From Hydractinia symbiolongicarpus (taxonomy: Eukaryota > Cnidaria > Hydrozoa > Anthoathecata > Hydractiniidae): 64,000 bases of DNA. The notes beneath the pieces are model-generated. The model was not told the origin of the DNA and did not search any database. It was given only the letters and a program-made list of their open reading frames with translations. The stretch is from NCBI RefSeq assembly GCF_029227915.1, contig NC_079881.1, positions 2,356,001 through 2,420,000 on the forward strand. Reading direction: 5' to 3'. Shown piece by piece: positions 50,455 through 62,714 of this stretch. How positions within the stretch are numbered: position 1 is the stretch's first letter; every line of letters begins with the position of its first letter. The position numbers and the translations under genes were made by a program.

Positions 50455-53400
50455 CGTTTCACTGTTAAAAGCAATACAACTTAGTAAAATTGGAAGAAAA
50501 TCACTAAATACATGTTGGTACGAATATGTGACGCAACCGTTGTAACTCAAACGGATTAACACTGTTAGCAAGTCAATGAAATGTAGTTTTTGAAACTGTC
50601 TCTATTTCTTCAGCGCAAACTAACAGCTGGGATTGCTCCCACAGTAAAAAATAACTTATTTAACTTAATTTTTAAATAAAACGCTACCACAGTGCCCAGT
50701 GCAATCGCTGAGTTCCAGCAATCAAGTCAAATTAAGAAGAATGTTACTTCTTGTTGTCAAACTGGCTCATTTATCACATTTACAAGGTCACACTCCAAAA
50801 TCAGTTCAATTAAGTCCCACAGTCAAACGTTTCACTCTTAAAAGCGATGCAACCTAGTAATATCCGATTACTATCGCTAAATACAAGCGGGGCGACTATG
50901 TGACACAACCGTTGTAACTCAAACGGATTGACACCGTTAGAAAGTAAACAAAAAGTAGTTTTTGAAACTGTTTCTATTTTTTCAGCGCGAACTAATGGCT
51001 GGGATTGGTCCCACAATAAAAAATGACTTATTTAACTTAATTTTTAAATAAAACTCTACCACAGCGCCCAGTGCAATCGCTGAGTTCCAGCAATCAAGTC
51101 AAATTAAGAAGAATGTTATTTCTTGTAGTCAAACTGGCTCATTTATAACATTTATCAGGTCACACTCCAAAGTTAGTTCCATTAAGTCCCACAGCCAATC
51201 GTTTCATTGTTAAAGTTGATGCAACCTATTAATATCAGAATACTATCGCTAAATACTTGTTGGTACGAATATGTGACGCAACCGTTGTAACTCAAACGGA
51301 TTGATACCGCCAAGAAGTCGATGAAATGTAGTTTTTAAGAAAGTCTATTTCTTCACCGCCTTCTAACGGCCTGGATTAGTCCCACAGTAAAAAAAGACTT
51401 ATTTATCTAAATTTTTAAATAAAGCACTACCACAGAGGCTAGTGTACTCGCTGATTTTCAGCAATCATGTCGAATTAAGAAGAATGGTATTCCTCGGAGC
51501 CCAATTGGCTCATTTATCGCATTTACAAGGTCACAGTCCAGAATCGGTTCAATTAAGTCCCACAATCAATCGTTTCACTGTTAAAAGCGATGCAACTTAG
51601 TCACATCGGAAAAAAATCACTAAATACATGTTGGTACGAATATGTGACCCAACCGTTGTAACTCAAACGGATTAACACCGCTAGAAAGTCATTGAAATGT
51701 AGTTTTTGAAGCTCTCTCTATTTGTTCAGCGCGTGCTAACGGCCAGGATTAGTCCCACAGTAAAAAATGACTTATTTAACTTAATTTTTAAATAAAACGC
51801 TACCACAGTGCCCAGTGCAATCGCTGAGTTCCAGCAATCAAGACAAATTAAGAAGAATGTTACTTCTTGTTGTCAAACTGGCTCATTTATCACATTTTTA
51901 AGGTCAAAGTCCAAAATCAGTTCGATTATGTCCCACAATCAAACGTTTCACTGTTAAAAGCGATGCAACCTAGTGCTATCAGAAAAATATCGCTAAATAC
52001 ATCTTCGTACGAATATGTGACGCAACCGTTGTAAATTAAACGGATTGATACGGCCAAGAAGTCGATGAAATGTAGTTTCTGAGAATGTCTCTATTTCTTC
52101 AGCGCGAACTAACTGCTGAGATTGCTCCCACAGTGAAAAATGACTTATTTAACTTAATTTTTAAATAAAACGCTACCACAGTGCCCACTGTAAATGCTGA
52201 ATTCCAGCCATCACGTCAAATTAAGAAGAATGTTACTTCTTGTAGTCAAACTGGCTCATTTAACGCATTTACAAGGTCACAGTCCAGAATCAGTTCAATT
52301 AAGGCCCACAGTCAATCGTTTCACTGTTAAAAGCAATACAACCTAGTAAAATTGGAAGAAAATCACTAAATACATGTTGGTACGAATATGTGACGCAACC
52401 GTTGTAACTCAAACGGATTGACACCGTTAGAAAGTCAATGAAATGTAGTTTTTGAGAATGTCTCTATTTCTTCAGCGAAAACTAACGGCTAGGATTGGTC
52501 CCACAGTAAAAGCAGACTTATTTGACTTCATTTTTTAACAAAGAGTTACCACAGTGCCCACTGTAATCGCTGAGTTCCAGCAATCAAGTCAAATTAAGAA
52601 GAATGTTACTTCTTGTAGTCAAACTGGATCATTTATCACATTTATAAGGTCAAAGTCCAAAATCAGTTCAATTAAGTCCCACAGTCAAATATTTCACTGT
52701 TAAAAGCGATGCAACCTAGTAATATCCGAATACTATCGCTAAATACATATGGGGACGAATATGTGACGCAACAGTTGTATCTCAAACGGATTGATACCGT
52801 TAGAAATTCAATGAAATGTAGTTTTTGAAACTGTCGCTATTTCTTTAGCGCGCGATAACGGCTTGGATTGGTCCCAAAATAAAAAATGACTTTTTAATTT
52901 AAATTTTTAAATAAAACGCTACCACAGTGCCCAGTGCAATCGCTGAGTTCCAGCAATCAAGTCAAATTAAGAAGAATGTTACTTCTTGTTGTCAAACTGG
53001 CTCATTTATCACATTTACAAGGTCACACTCCAAAATCAGTTCAATTAAGTCCCACAGTCAAACGTTTCACTTTTAAAAGCGATGCAACCTAGTAATATCC
53101 GAATACTATCGCTAAATACATATGGGGACGAATATGTGACGCAACAGTTGTATCTCAAACGGATTGATACCGTTAGAAATTCAATGAAATGTAGTTTTTG
53201 AAACTGTCGCTATTTCTTTAGCGCGCGATAACGGCCTGGATTAGTCCCACAGTAAAAACAGACTTATTTATCTAAATTTTTAAATAAAGCACTACCACAG
53301 AGGCTAGTGTACTCGCTGATTTTCAGCAATCATGTCGAATTAAGAAGAATGGTATTCCTCGGAGCTCAATTGGCTCATTTATCGCATTTACAAGGTCACA

Positions 53401-55425
53401 GTCCAGAATCGGTTCAATTAAGTCCCCCAGTCAATCGTTTCACTGTTAAAAGCGATGCAACTTAGTCACATTGGAAAAAATCACTAAATACATGTTGGTA
53501 CGAATATGTGACGCAACCGTTGTAACTCATTCGGATTTATACCGCTAGAAAGTCAATGAAATGTAGTCTTTGGAACAGTTCCTCTTTATTCAGCGCGTGC
53601 TAACGGCCAGGATTGGTCCCACAGTAAGAAATGACTTATTTATCTTAATGTTTTAATAAAGCACTACCACAGAGCCTAGTGTGCTCGCTGAATTCCAGCA
53701 ATCATGCCGAATTAGGAAGAATGGTGTTCCTTGGAGTCCAATTGGCTCATTTAACGCATTTAAAAGGTCACAGTCCAGAATCAGTTCAATTGACGCCCAC
53801 AGTCAATCGTTTCACTGTTAAAAGCGATGTAACTTAGTCACATCGGAAAAAAACACTAAATACATGTTGGTACGAATATGTGACGCAACCGTTGTAACTC
53901 AAACGGATTAACACCGTTAGAAAGCCAATGAAATGTAGTTTTTGAAACTGTCTCTATTTCTTCAGCGCGAACTAACGGCTGTGATTGGTCCCACAGTAAA
54001 AAATGACTTATTTAACTTAATTTTTAAATAAAACGCTACCACAGGGCCCAGTGCAATCGCTGAGTTCCAGCAATCAAGACAAATTAAGAAGAATGTTACT
54101 TCTTGTTGTCAAACTGGCTCATTTATCACATTTTTAAGGCCAAAGTCCAAAATCAGTTCGATTATGTCCCACAATCAAACGTTTCCCTGTTAAAAGCGAT
54201 GCAACCTAGTGCTATCAGAAAAATATCGCTAAATACATGTTCGTACGAATATGTGACGCAACCGTTGTAAATTAAACGGATTGATACGGCCAAGAAGTCG
54301 ATGAAATGTAGTTTCTGATAATGTCTCTATTTCTTCAGCGCGAACTAACGGCTAGGATTGGTCCCACAGTGAAAAATGACTTATTTATCTTAATTTTTGA
54401 ATAAAGCGCTACCACAGAGCTTAATGTAATCGCTGAATTCCAGCCATCACGTCAAATTAAGAAGAAAGTTATTCCTTGAAGACCAATTGGCTCATCTGTC
54501 ACATTTATAAGGACATAGTCCAGAGTCAGCTCAATTAATTCCCACAGTCACTCGTTTCACTGTTAAAAGCAATACAACTTAGTAAAATTGGAAGAAAATC
54601 ACTAAATACATGTTGGTACGAATATGTGACGCAACCGTTGTAACTCAAACGGATTAACACCGTTAGAAAGTCAATGTAATGTAGTTTTTGAAACTGTCGT
54701 TTTTTCTTCAGCGCGTGATAACGGCTAGGATTGCTCCCACAGTAAAAAGTGAGTTTTTTATTTAAATTTTTAATAAAGCACTACCACAGAGCCTAGTGTA
54801 CTCGCTGATTTTCAGCAATCATGTCGAATTAAGAAGAATGGTATTCCTCGGAGCCCAATTGGCTCATTTATCGCATTTACAAGGTCACAGTCCAGAATCG
54901 GTTCAATTAAGTCCCACAATCAATCGTTTCACTGTTAAAAGCGATGCAACTTAGTCACATCGGAAAAAAATCACTAAATACATGTTGGTACGAATATGTG
55001 ACCCAACCGTTGTAACTCAAACGGATTAACACCGCTAGAAAGTCATTGAAATGTAGTTTTTGAAGCTCTCTCTATTTGTTCAGCGCGTGCTAACGGCCAG
55101 GATTAGTCCCACAGTAAAAAATGACTTATTTAACTTAATTTTTAAATAAAACGCTACCACAGTGCCCAGTGCAATCGCTGAGTTCCAGCAATCAAGACAA
55201 ATTAAGAAGAATGTTACTTCTTGTTGTCAAACTGGCTCATTTATCACATTTTTAAGGTCAAAGTCCAAAATCAGTTCGATTATGTCCCACAATCAAATGT
55301 TTCACTGTTAAAAGCGATGCAACCTAGTGCTATCAGAAAAATATCGCTAAATACATCTTCGTACGAATATGTGACGCAACCGTTGTAAATTAAACGGATT
55401 GATACGGCCAAGAAGTCGATGAAAT

Positions 55426-57660
55426 GTAGTTTCTGAGAATGTCTCTATTTCTTCAGCGCGAACTAACTGCTGAGATTGCTCCCACAGTGAAAAATGACTT
55501 ATTTAACTTAATTTTTAAATAAAACGCTACCACAGTGCCCACTGTAAATGCTGAGTTCCAGCAATCAAGTCAAATTAAGAAGAATGTTACTTCTTGTAGT
55601 CAAACTGGCTCATTTAACGCATTTACAAGGTCACAGTCCAGAATCAGTTCAATTAAGGCCCACAGTCAATCGTTTCACTGTTAAAAGCGATGCAACTTAG
55701 TCACATCGGAAAAAATCACTAAATACATGTTGGTACGAATATGTGACGCAACCGTTGTAACTCAAACGGATTGACACCGTTAGAAAGTCAATGAAATGTA
55801 GTTTTTGAGAATGTCTCTAATTCTTCAGCGCAAATTAACGGCTAGGATTGGTCCCACAGTAAGAAAAGACTTTTTTATGTAAATTATTAAATAAAGCGTT
55901 ACCACAGAGCTTAATGTAATCGCTGAATTCCAGCCATCACGTCAAATTATGAAGAAAGTTATTCCTTGGAGACCAATTGGCTCATCTGTCACATATATAA
56001 GGACATAGTCCAGAGTCAACTCTATTAATTCCCACAGTCACTCGTTTCACTGTTAAAAGCAATACAACCTAGTAAAATTGGAAGAAAATCACTAAATACA
56101 TGTTGGTACGAATATGTGACGCAACCGTTGTAACTCAAACGGATTGACACCGTTAGAAAGTCAATGAAATGTAGTTTTTGAGAATGTCTCTATTTCTTCA
56201 GCGAAAACTAACGGCTAGGATTGGTCCCACAGTAAAAGCAGACTTATTTGACTTCATTTTTTAACAAAGAGTTACCACAGTGCCCACTGTAATCGCTGAG
56301 TTCCAGCAATCAAGTCAAATTAAGAAGAATGTTACTTCTTGTAGTCAAACTGGATCATTTATCACATTTATAAGGTCAAAGTCCAAAATCAGTTCAATTA
56401 AGTCCCACAGTCAAATATTTCACTGTTAAAAGCGATGCAACCTAGTAATATCCGAATACTATCGCTAAATACATATGGGGACGAATATGTGACGCAACAG
56501 TTGTATCTCAAACGGATTGATACCGTTAGAAATTCAATGAAATGTAGTTTTTGAAACTGTCGCTATTTCTTTAGCGCGCGATAACGGCTTGGATTGGTCC
56601 CAAAATAAAAAATGACTTTTTAATTTAAATTTTTAAATAAAACGCTACCACAGTGCCCAGTGCAATCGCTGAGTTCCAGCAATCAAGTCAAATTAAGAAG
56701 AATGTTACTTCTTGTTGTCAAACTGGCTCATTTATCACATTTACAAGGTCACACTCCAAAATCAGTTCAATTAAGTCCCACAGTCAAACGTTTCACTTTT
56801 AAAAGCGATGCAACCTAGTAATATCCGAATACTATCGCTAAATACATATGGGGACGAATATGTGACGCAACAGTTGTATCTCAAACGGATTGATACCGTT
56901 AGAAATTCAATGAAATGTAGTTTTTGAAACTGTCGCTATTTCTTTAGCGCGCGATAACGGCCTGGATTAGTCCCACAGTAAAAACAGACTTATTTATCTA
57001 AATTTTTAAATAAAGCACTACCACAGAGGCTAGTGTACTCGCTGATTTTCAGCAATCATGTCGAATTAAGAAGAATGGTATTCCTCGGAGCTCAATTGGC
57101 TCATTTATCGCATTTACAAGGTCACAGTCCAGAATCGGTTCAATTAAGTCCCCCAGTCAATCGTTTCACTGTTAAAAGCGATGCAACTTAGTCACATTGG
57201 AAAAAATCACTAAATACATGTTGGTACGAATATGTGACGCAACCGTTGTAACTCATTCGGATTTATACCGCTAGAAAGTCAATGAAATGTAGTCTTTGGA
57301 ACAGTTCCTCTTTATTCAGCGCGTGCTAACGGCCAGGATTGGTCCCACAGTAAGAAATGACTTATTTATCTTAATGTTTTAATAAAGCACTACCACAGAG
57401 CCTAGTGTGCTCGCTGAATTCCAGCAATCATGCCGAATTAGGAAGAATGGTGTTCCTTGGAGTCCAATTGGCTCATTTAACGCATTTAAAAGGTCACAGT
57501 CCAGAATCAGTTCAATTGACGCCCACAGTCAATCGTTTCACTGTTAAAAGCGATGTAACTTAGTCACATCGGAAAAAAACACTAAATACATGTTGGTACG
57601 AATATGTGACGCAACCGTTGTAACTCAAACGGATTAACACCGTTAGAAAGCCAATGAAAT
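55426..57660. repeat. SatB six-unit block, copy 1 (2,235 bp)
   Basis: Six units repeated in tandem at 2,235 bp. The block starts in GTAGTTTCTGAGAATG followed by AACTAACTGCTGAGATTGC, which reappears at 57,661. It includes the unit at 55,671, which is absent from the otherwise corresponding stretch at 52.3 kb. Confidence 0.88.
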
Positions 57661-59895
57661 GTAGTTTCTGAGAATGTCTCTATTTCTTCAGCGCGAACTA
57701 ACTGCTGAGATTGCTCCCACAGTGAAAAATGACTTATTTAACTTAATTTTTAAATAAAACGCTACCACAGTGCCCACTGTAAATGCTGAGTTCCAGCAAT
57801 CAAGTCAAATTAAGAAGAATGTTACTTCTTGTAGTCAAACTGGCTCATTTAACGCATTTACAAGGTCACAGTCCAGAATCAGTTCAATTAAGGCCCACAG
57901 TCAATCGTTTCACTGTTAAAAGCGATGCAACTTAGTCACATCGGAAAAAATCACTAAATACATGTTGGTACGAATATGTGACGCAACCGTTGTAACTCAA
58001 ACGGATTGACACCGTTAGAAAGTCAATGAAATGTAGTTTTTGAGAATGTCTCTAATTCTTCAGCGCAAATTAACGGCTAGGATTGGTCCCACAGTAAGAA
58101 AAGACTTTTTTATGTAAATTATTAAATAAAGCGTTACCACAGAGCTTAATGTAATCGCTGAATTCCAGCCATCACGTCAAATTATGAAGAAAGTTATTCC
58201 TTGGAGACCAATTGGCTCATCTGTCACATATATAAGGACATAGTCCAGAGTCAACTCTATTAATTCCCACAGTCACTCGTTTCACTGTTAAAAGCAATAC
58301 AACCTAGTAAAATTGGAAGAAAATCACTAAATACATGTTGGTACGAATATGTGACGCAACCGTTGTAACTCAAACGGATTGACACCGTTAGAAAGTCAAT
58401 GAAATGTAGTTTTTGAGAATGTCTCTATTTCTTCAGCGAAAACTAACGGCTAGGATTGGTCCCACAGTAAAAGCAGACTTATTTGACTTCATTTTTTAAC
58501 AAAGAGTTACCACAGTGCCCACTGTAATCGCTGAGTTCCAGCAATCAAGTCAAATTAAGAAGAATGTTACTTCTTGTAGTCAAACTGGATCATTTATCAC
58601 ATTTATAAGGTCAAAGTCCAAAATCAGTTCAATTAAGTCCCACAGTCAAATATTTCACTGTTAAAAGCGATGCAACCTAGTAATATCCGAATACTATCGC
58701 TAAATACATATGGGGACGAATATGTGACGCAACAGTTGTATCTCAAACGGATTGATACCGTTAGAAATTCAATGAAATGTAGTTTTTGAAACTGTCGCTA
58801 TTTCTTTAGCGCGCGATAACGGCTTGGATTGGTCCCAAAATAAAAAATGACTTTTTAATTTAAATTTTTAAATAAAACGCTACCACAGTGCCCAGTGCAA
58901 TCGCTGAGTTCCAGCAATCAAGTCAAATTAAGAAGAATGTTACTTCTTGTTGTCAAACTGGCTCATTTATCACATTTACAAGGTCACACTCCAAAATCAG
59001 TTCAATTAAGTCCCACAGTCAAACGTTTCACTTTTAAAAGCGATGCAACCTAGTAATATCCGAATACTATCGCTAAATACATATGGGGACGAATATGTGA
59101 CGCAACAGTTGTATCTCAAACGGATTGATACCGTTAGAAATTCAATGAAATGTAGTTTTTGAAACTGTCGCTATTTCTTTAGCGCGCGATAACGGCCTGG
59201 ATTAGTCCCACAGTAAAAACAGACTTATTTATCTAAATTTTTAAATAAAGCACTACCACAGAGGCTAGTGTACTCGCTGATTTTCAGCAATCATGTCGAA
59301 TTAAGAAGAATGGTATTCCTCGGAGCTCAATTGGCTCATTTATCGCATTTACAAGGTCACAGTCCAGAATCGGTTCAATTAAGTCCCCCAGTCAATCGTT
59401 TCACTGTTAAAAGCGATGCAACTTAGTCACATTGGAAAAAATCACTAAATACATGTTGGTACGAATATGTGACGCAACCGTTGTAACTCATTCGGATTTA
59501 TACCGCTAGAAAGTCAATGAAATGTAGTCTTTGGAACAGTTCCTCTTTATTCAGCGCGTGCTAACGGCCAGGATTGGTCCCACAGTAAGAAATGACTTAT
59601 TTATCTTAATGTTTTAATAAAGCACTACCACAGAGCCTAGTGTGCTCGCTGAATTCCAGCAATCATGCCGAATTAGGAAGAATGGTGTTCCTTGGAGTCC
59701 AATTGGCTCATTTAACGCATTTAAAAGGTCACAGTCCAGAATCAGTTCAATTGACGCCCACAGTCAATCGTTTCACTGTTAAAAGCGATGTAACTTAGTC
59801 ACATCGGAAAAAAACACTAAATACATGTTGGTACGAATATGTGACGCAACCGTTGTAACTCAAACGGATTAACACCGTTAGAAAGCCAATGAAAT
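57661..59895. repeat. SatB six-unit block, copy 2 (2,235 bp)
   Basis: Second tandem copy. Its left junction is inside the unit starting at 57,534. That unit begins like the one at 53,808 (CGATGTAACTTAGTCACATC, AAGCCAATGAAATG) and then switches to GTAGTTTCTGAGAATG. At its right end (59,896) the sequence resumes the TTTTTGAAACTG continuation seen at 53,935, which resolves the duplication cleanly. Confidence 0.88.
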
Positions 59896-60107
59896 GTAGT
59901 TTTTGAAACTGTCTCTATTTCTTCAGCGCGAACTAACGGCTGTGATTGGTCCCACAGTAAAAAATGACTTATTTAACTTAATTTTTAAATAAAACGCTAC
60001 CACAGGGCCCAGTGCAATCGCTGAGTTCCAGCAATCAAGACAAATTAAGAAGAATGTTACTTCTTGTTGTCAAACTGGCTCATTTATCACATTTTTAAGG
60101 CCAAAGT

Positions 60108-62714
60108 CCAAAATCAGTTCGATTATGTCCCACAATCAAACGTTTCCCTGTTAAAAGCGATGCAACCTAGTGCTATCAGAAAAATATCGCTAAATACATG
60201 TTCGTACGAATATGTGACGCAACCGTTGTAAATTAAACGGATTGATACGGCCAAGAAGTCGATGAAATGTAGTTTCTGATAATGTCTCTATTTCTTCAGC
60301 GCGAACTAACGGCTAGGATTGGTCCCACAGTGAAAAATGACTTATTTATCTTAATTTTTGAATAAAGCGCTACCACAGAGCTTAATGTAATCGCTGAATT
60401 CCAGCCATCACGTCAAATTAAGAAGAAAGTTATTCCTTGAAGACCAATTGGCTCATCTGTCACATTTATAAGGACATAGTCCAGAGTCAGCTCAATTAAT
60501 TCCCACAGTCACTCGTTTCACTGTTAAAAGCAATACAACTTAGTAAAATTGGAAGAAAATCACTAAATACATGTTGGTACGAATATGTGACGCAACCGTT
60601 GTAACTCAAACGGATTAACACCGTTAGAAAGTCAATGTAATGTAGTTTTTGAAACTGTCGTTTTTTCTTCAGCGCGTGATAACGGCTAGGATTGCTCCCA
60701 CAGTAAAAAGTGAGTTTTTTATTTAAATTTTTAATAAAGCACTACCACAGAGCCTAGTGTACTCGCTGAATTCCAGCAACCATGTCGAATTAAGAAGAAT
60801 GGTATTCCTTGGAGTACAATTGTCTCATTTATCGCATTAACAAGGTCACAGTCCAGAATCAGTTCAATTAAGTCCCACAGTCAATCGTTTCACTGTTAAA
60901 GGCAATGCAACTTAGTCACATCGGAAAAAAATCACTAAATACATGTTGGTACGAATATGTGACGCAACCGTTGTAACACCAACGGATTAACACCGTTAGA
61001 AAGTCATTGAAATGTAGTTTTTGAAGCCGTCTCTATTTCTTCAGCGCGTGCTAACGGCCAGGATTGGTCCCACAGTAAAAAAAGACTTATTTATCTAATT
61101 TTTTTAACAAAGAGTTACCACAGTGCCCACTGTAAATGCTGAGTTCCAGCAATCAAGTCAAATTAAGAAGAATGTTACTTCTTGTAGTCAAACTGGCTCA
61201 TTTATCACATTTATAAGGTCAAAGTCCAAAATCAGTTCAATTAAGTCCCACAGTCAAACGTTTCACTGTTAAAAGCGATGCAACTTAGTCACATTGGAAA
61301 AAATCACTAAATACATGTTGGTACGAATATGTGACGCAACCGTTGTAACTCAAACGAATTTATACCACTAGAAATTCAATGAAATTTAGTCTTTGAAACT
61401 GTTCCTATTTATTCAGCGCATGCTAACGGCCAGGATTGGTCCCACAGTAAGAAAAGACTTATTTATCTAAATTTTTAAATAAAGCTCTACCACAGAGCTT
61501 AATGTAATCGCTGAATTCAAGCCATCACGTAAAATTAAGAAGGAAGTTATTCCTTGGAGACCAATTGGCTCATCTGCCACATTTATAAGGACATAGTCCA
61601 GAGTCAGTTCAGTTAAGTCCCACAGTCAAATATTTCACTGTTAAAAGCGATACAACCTAGTAATATCCGAATACTATCGCTAAATACATGTGGGGACGAA
61701 AATGTGACGCAACAGTTGTAAATCAAACGGATTGATACCGTTAGAAAGTCAATGAAATGTAGTTTTTGAAACTGTGGCTATTTCTTCAGCGCGCGATAAC
61801 GGCTAGGATTGGTCCCACAGTAAAAAAAGACTTATTTTCTCTAAATTTTTAAATAAAGCACTACCACAGAGCCTAGTGTACTCGCTGCATTCCAACAATC
61901 ATGTTGATTTAAGAAGAATGGTATTCCTTGGAGTCCAATTGGCTCATTTAACGCATTTACAAGGTCACAGTCCAAAATCAGTTCAATTAAGGCCCACAGT
62001 CAATCGTTTCACTGTTAAAAGCGATTCAACTTAGTCACATCGGAAAAAATCACTAAATACATGTTGGTACGAATATGTGACGCAACCGTTCTAACTCAAA
62101 CGGATTAACACCGTTAAAAAGCCAATGAAATGTAGTTTTTGAAACTGTCTCTATTTCTTCAGCGCGAACTAACGGCTGGGATTGGTCCCACAGTAGAAAA
62201 TGACTTATTTAACTAAATTTTTAAGTAAAACGCTACCACAGTGCCCAGTGCAATCGCTGAGTTCCAGCAATCAAGTCAAATTAAGAAGAATGTTACTTCT
62301 TGTAGTCAAACTGGCTCATTTATCACATTTACAATGTCAAACTCCAAATCAGTTCAATTAAGTCCCACAGTCAAACGTTTCACTTTTAAAAGCGATGCAA
62401 CCTACTAATATCCGAATACTATCGCTAAATACATGCGGGGCAAATATGTGACGCAACTGTTGTAACTCAAACGGATTAACACTGTTAGAAAGTCAATGAA
62501 ATGTAGTTTTTGAAACTGTCTCTATTTCTTCAGCGCGAACTAACGGTTGGGATTGCTCCCACAGTGAAAAATGACTTATTTAACTTAATTTTTAATTAAA
62601 ACGCTACCACAGTGCCCAGTGCAATCGCTGAGTTCCAGCAATCAAGTCAAATTAAGAAGAATGTTTCTTCTTGGAGTCAAACTGGCTCATTTATCACATT
62701 TACAAGGTCAAACT
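60108..62714. repeat. SatB seven-unit block, copy 1 (2,607 bp)
   Basis: Seven units repeated at an offset of 2,607 bp. Shared private markers are CGTTTCCCTG (60,141 and 62,748), CAACCATGTCGAATTAAG (60,778 and 63,385), GAGTACAATTGTCTC (60,811 and 63,418), TAACACCAACGG (60,975 and 63,582) and ACCACTAGAAATTC (61,367 and 63,974). The block also contains the most diverse units of the window, at 61,631-62,714. Confidence 0.88.

Larger units (their letters stand above)
50455..60107. repeat. SatB distal heterogeneous zone with nested duplications
   Basis: P-Q-R order is absent and adjacent units differ widely. Three offsets explain most of it. Region 51,440-52,310 matches 54,794-55,664 (3,354 bp). 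Region 52,317 to about 53,935 matches 56,043-57,660 (3,726 bp, one unit more). Region 52,317-54,805 matches 58,278-60,766 (5,961 bp). Shared markers are GGAGCTCAATTGG (53,361, 57,087 and 59,322), ATTGACGCCCAC, TAGCGCGCGATAACGGC and GGCTGTGATTGG (about 53,980 and 59,940). Confidence 0.85.

Noticed and set aside
50810-51016. A 68-codon minus-strand open frame in SatB
   Set aside because: It is unique to one divergent unit, equivalent units are closed by stops, and it has no recognisable domain or start context.
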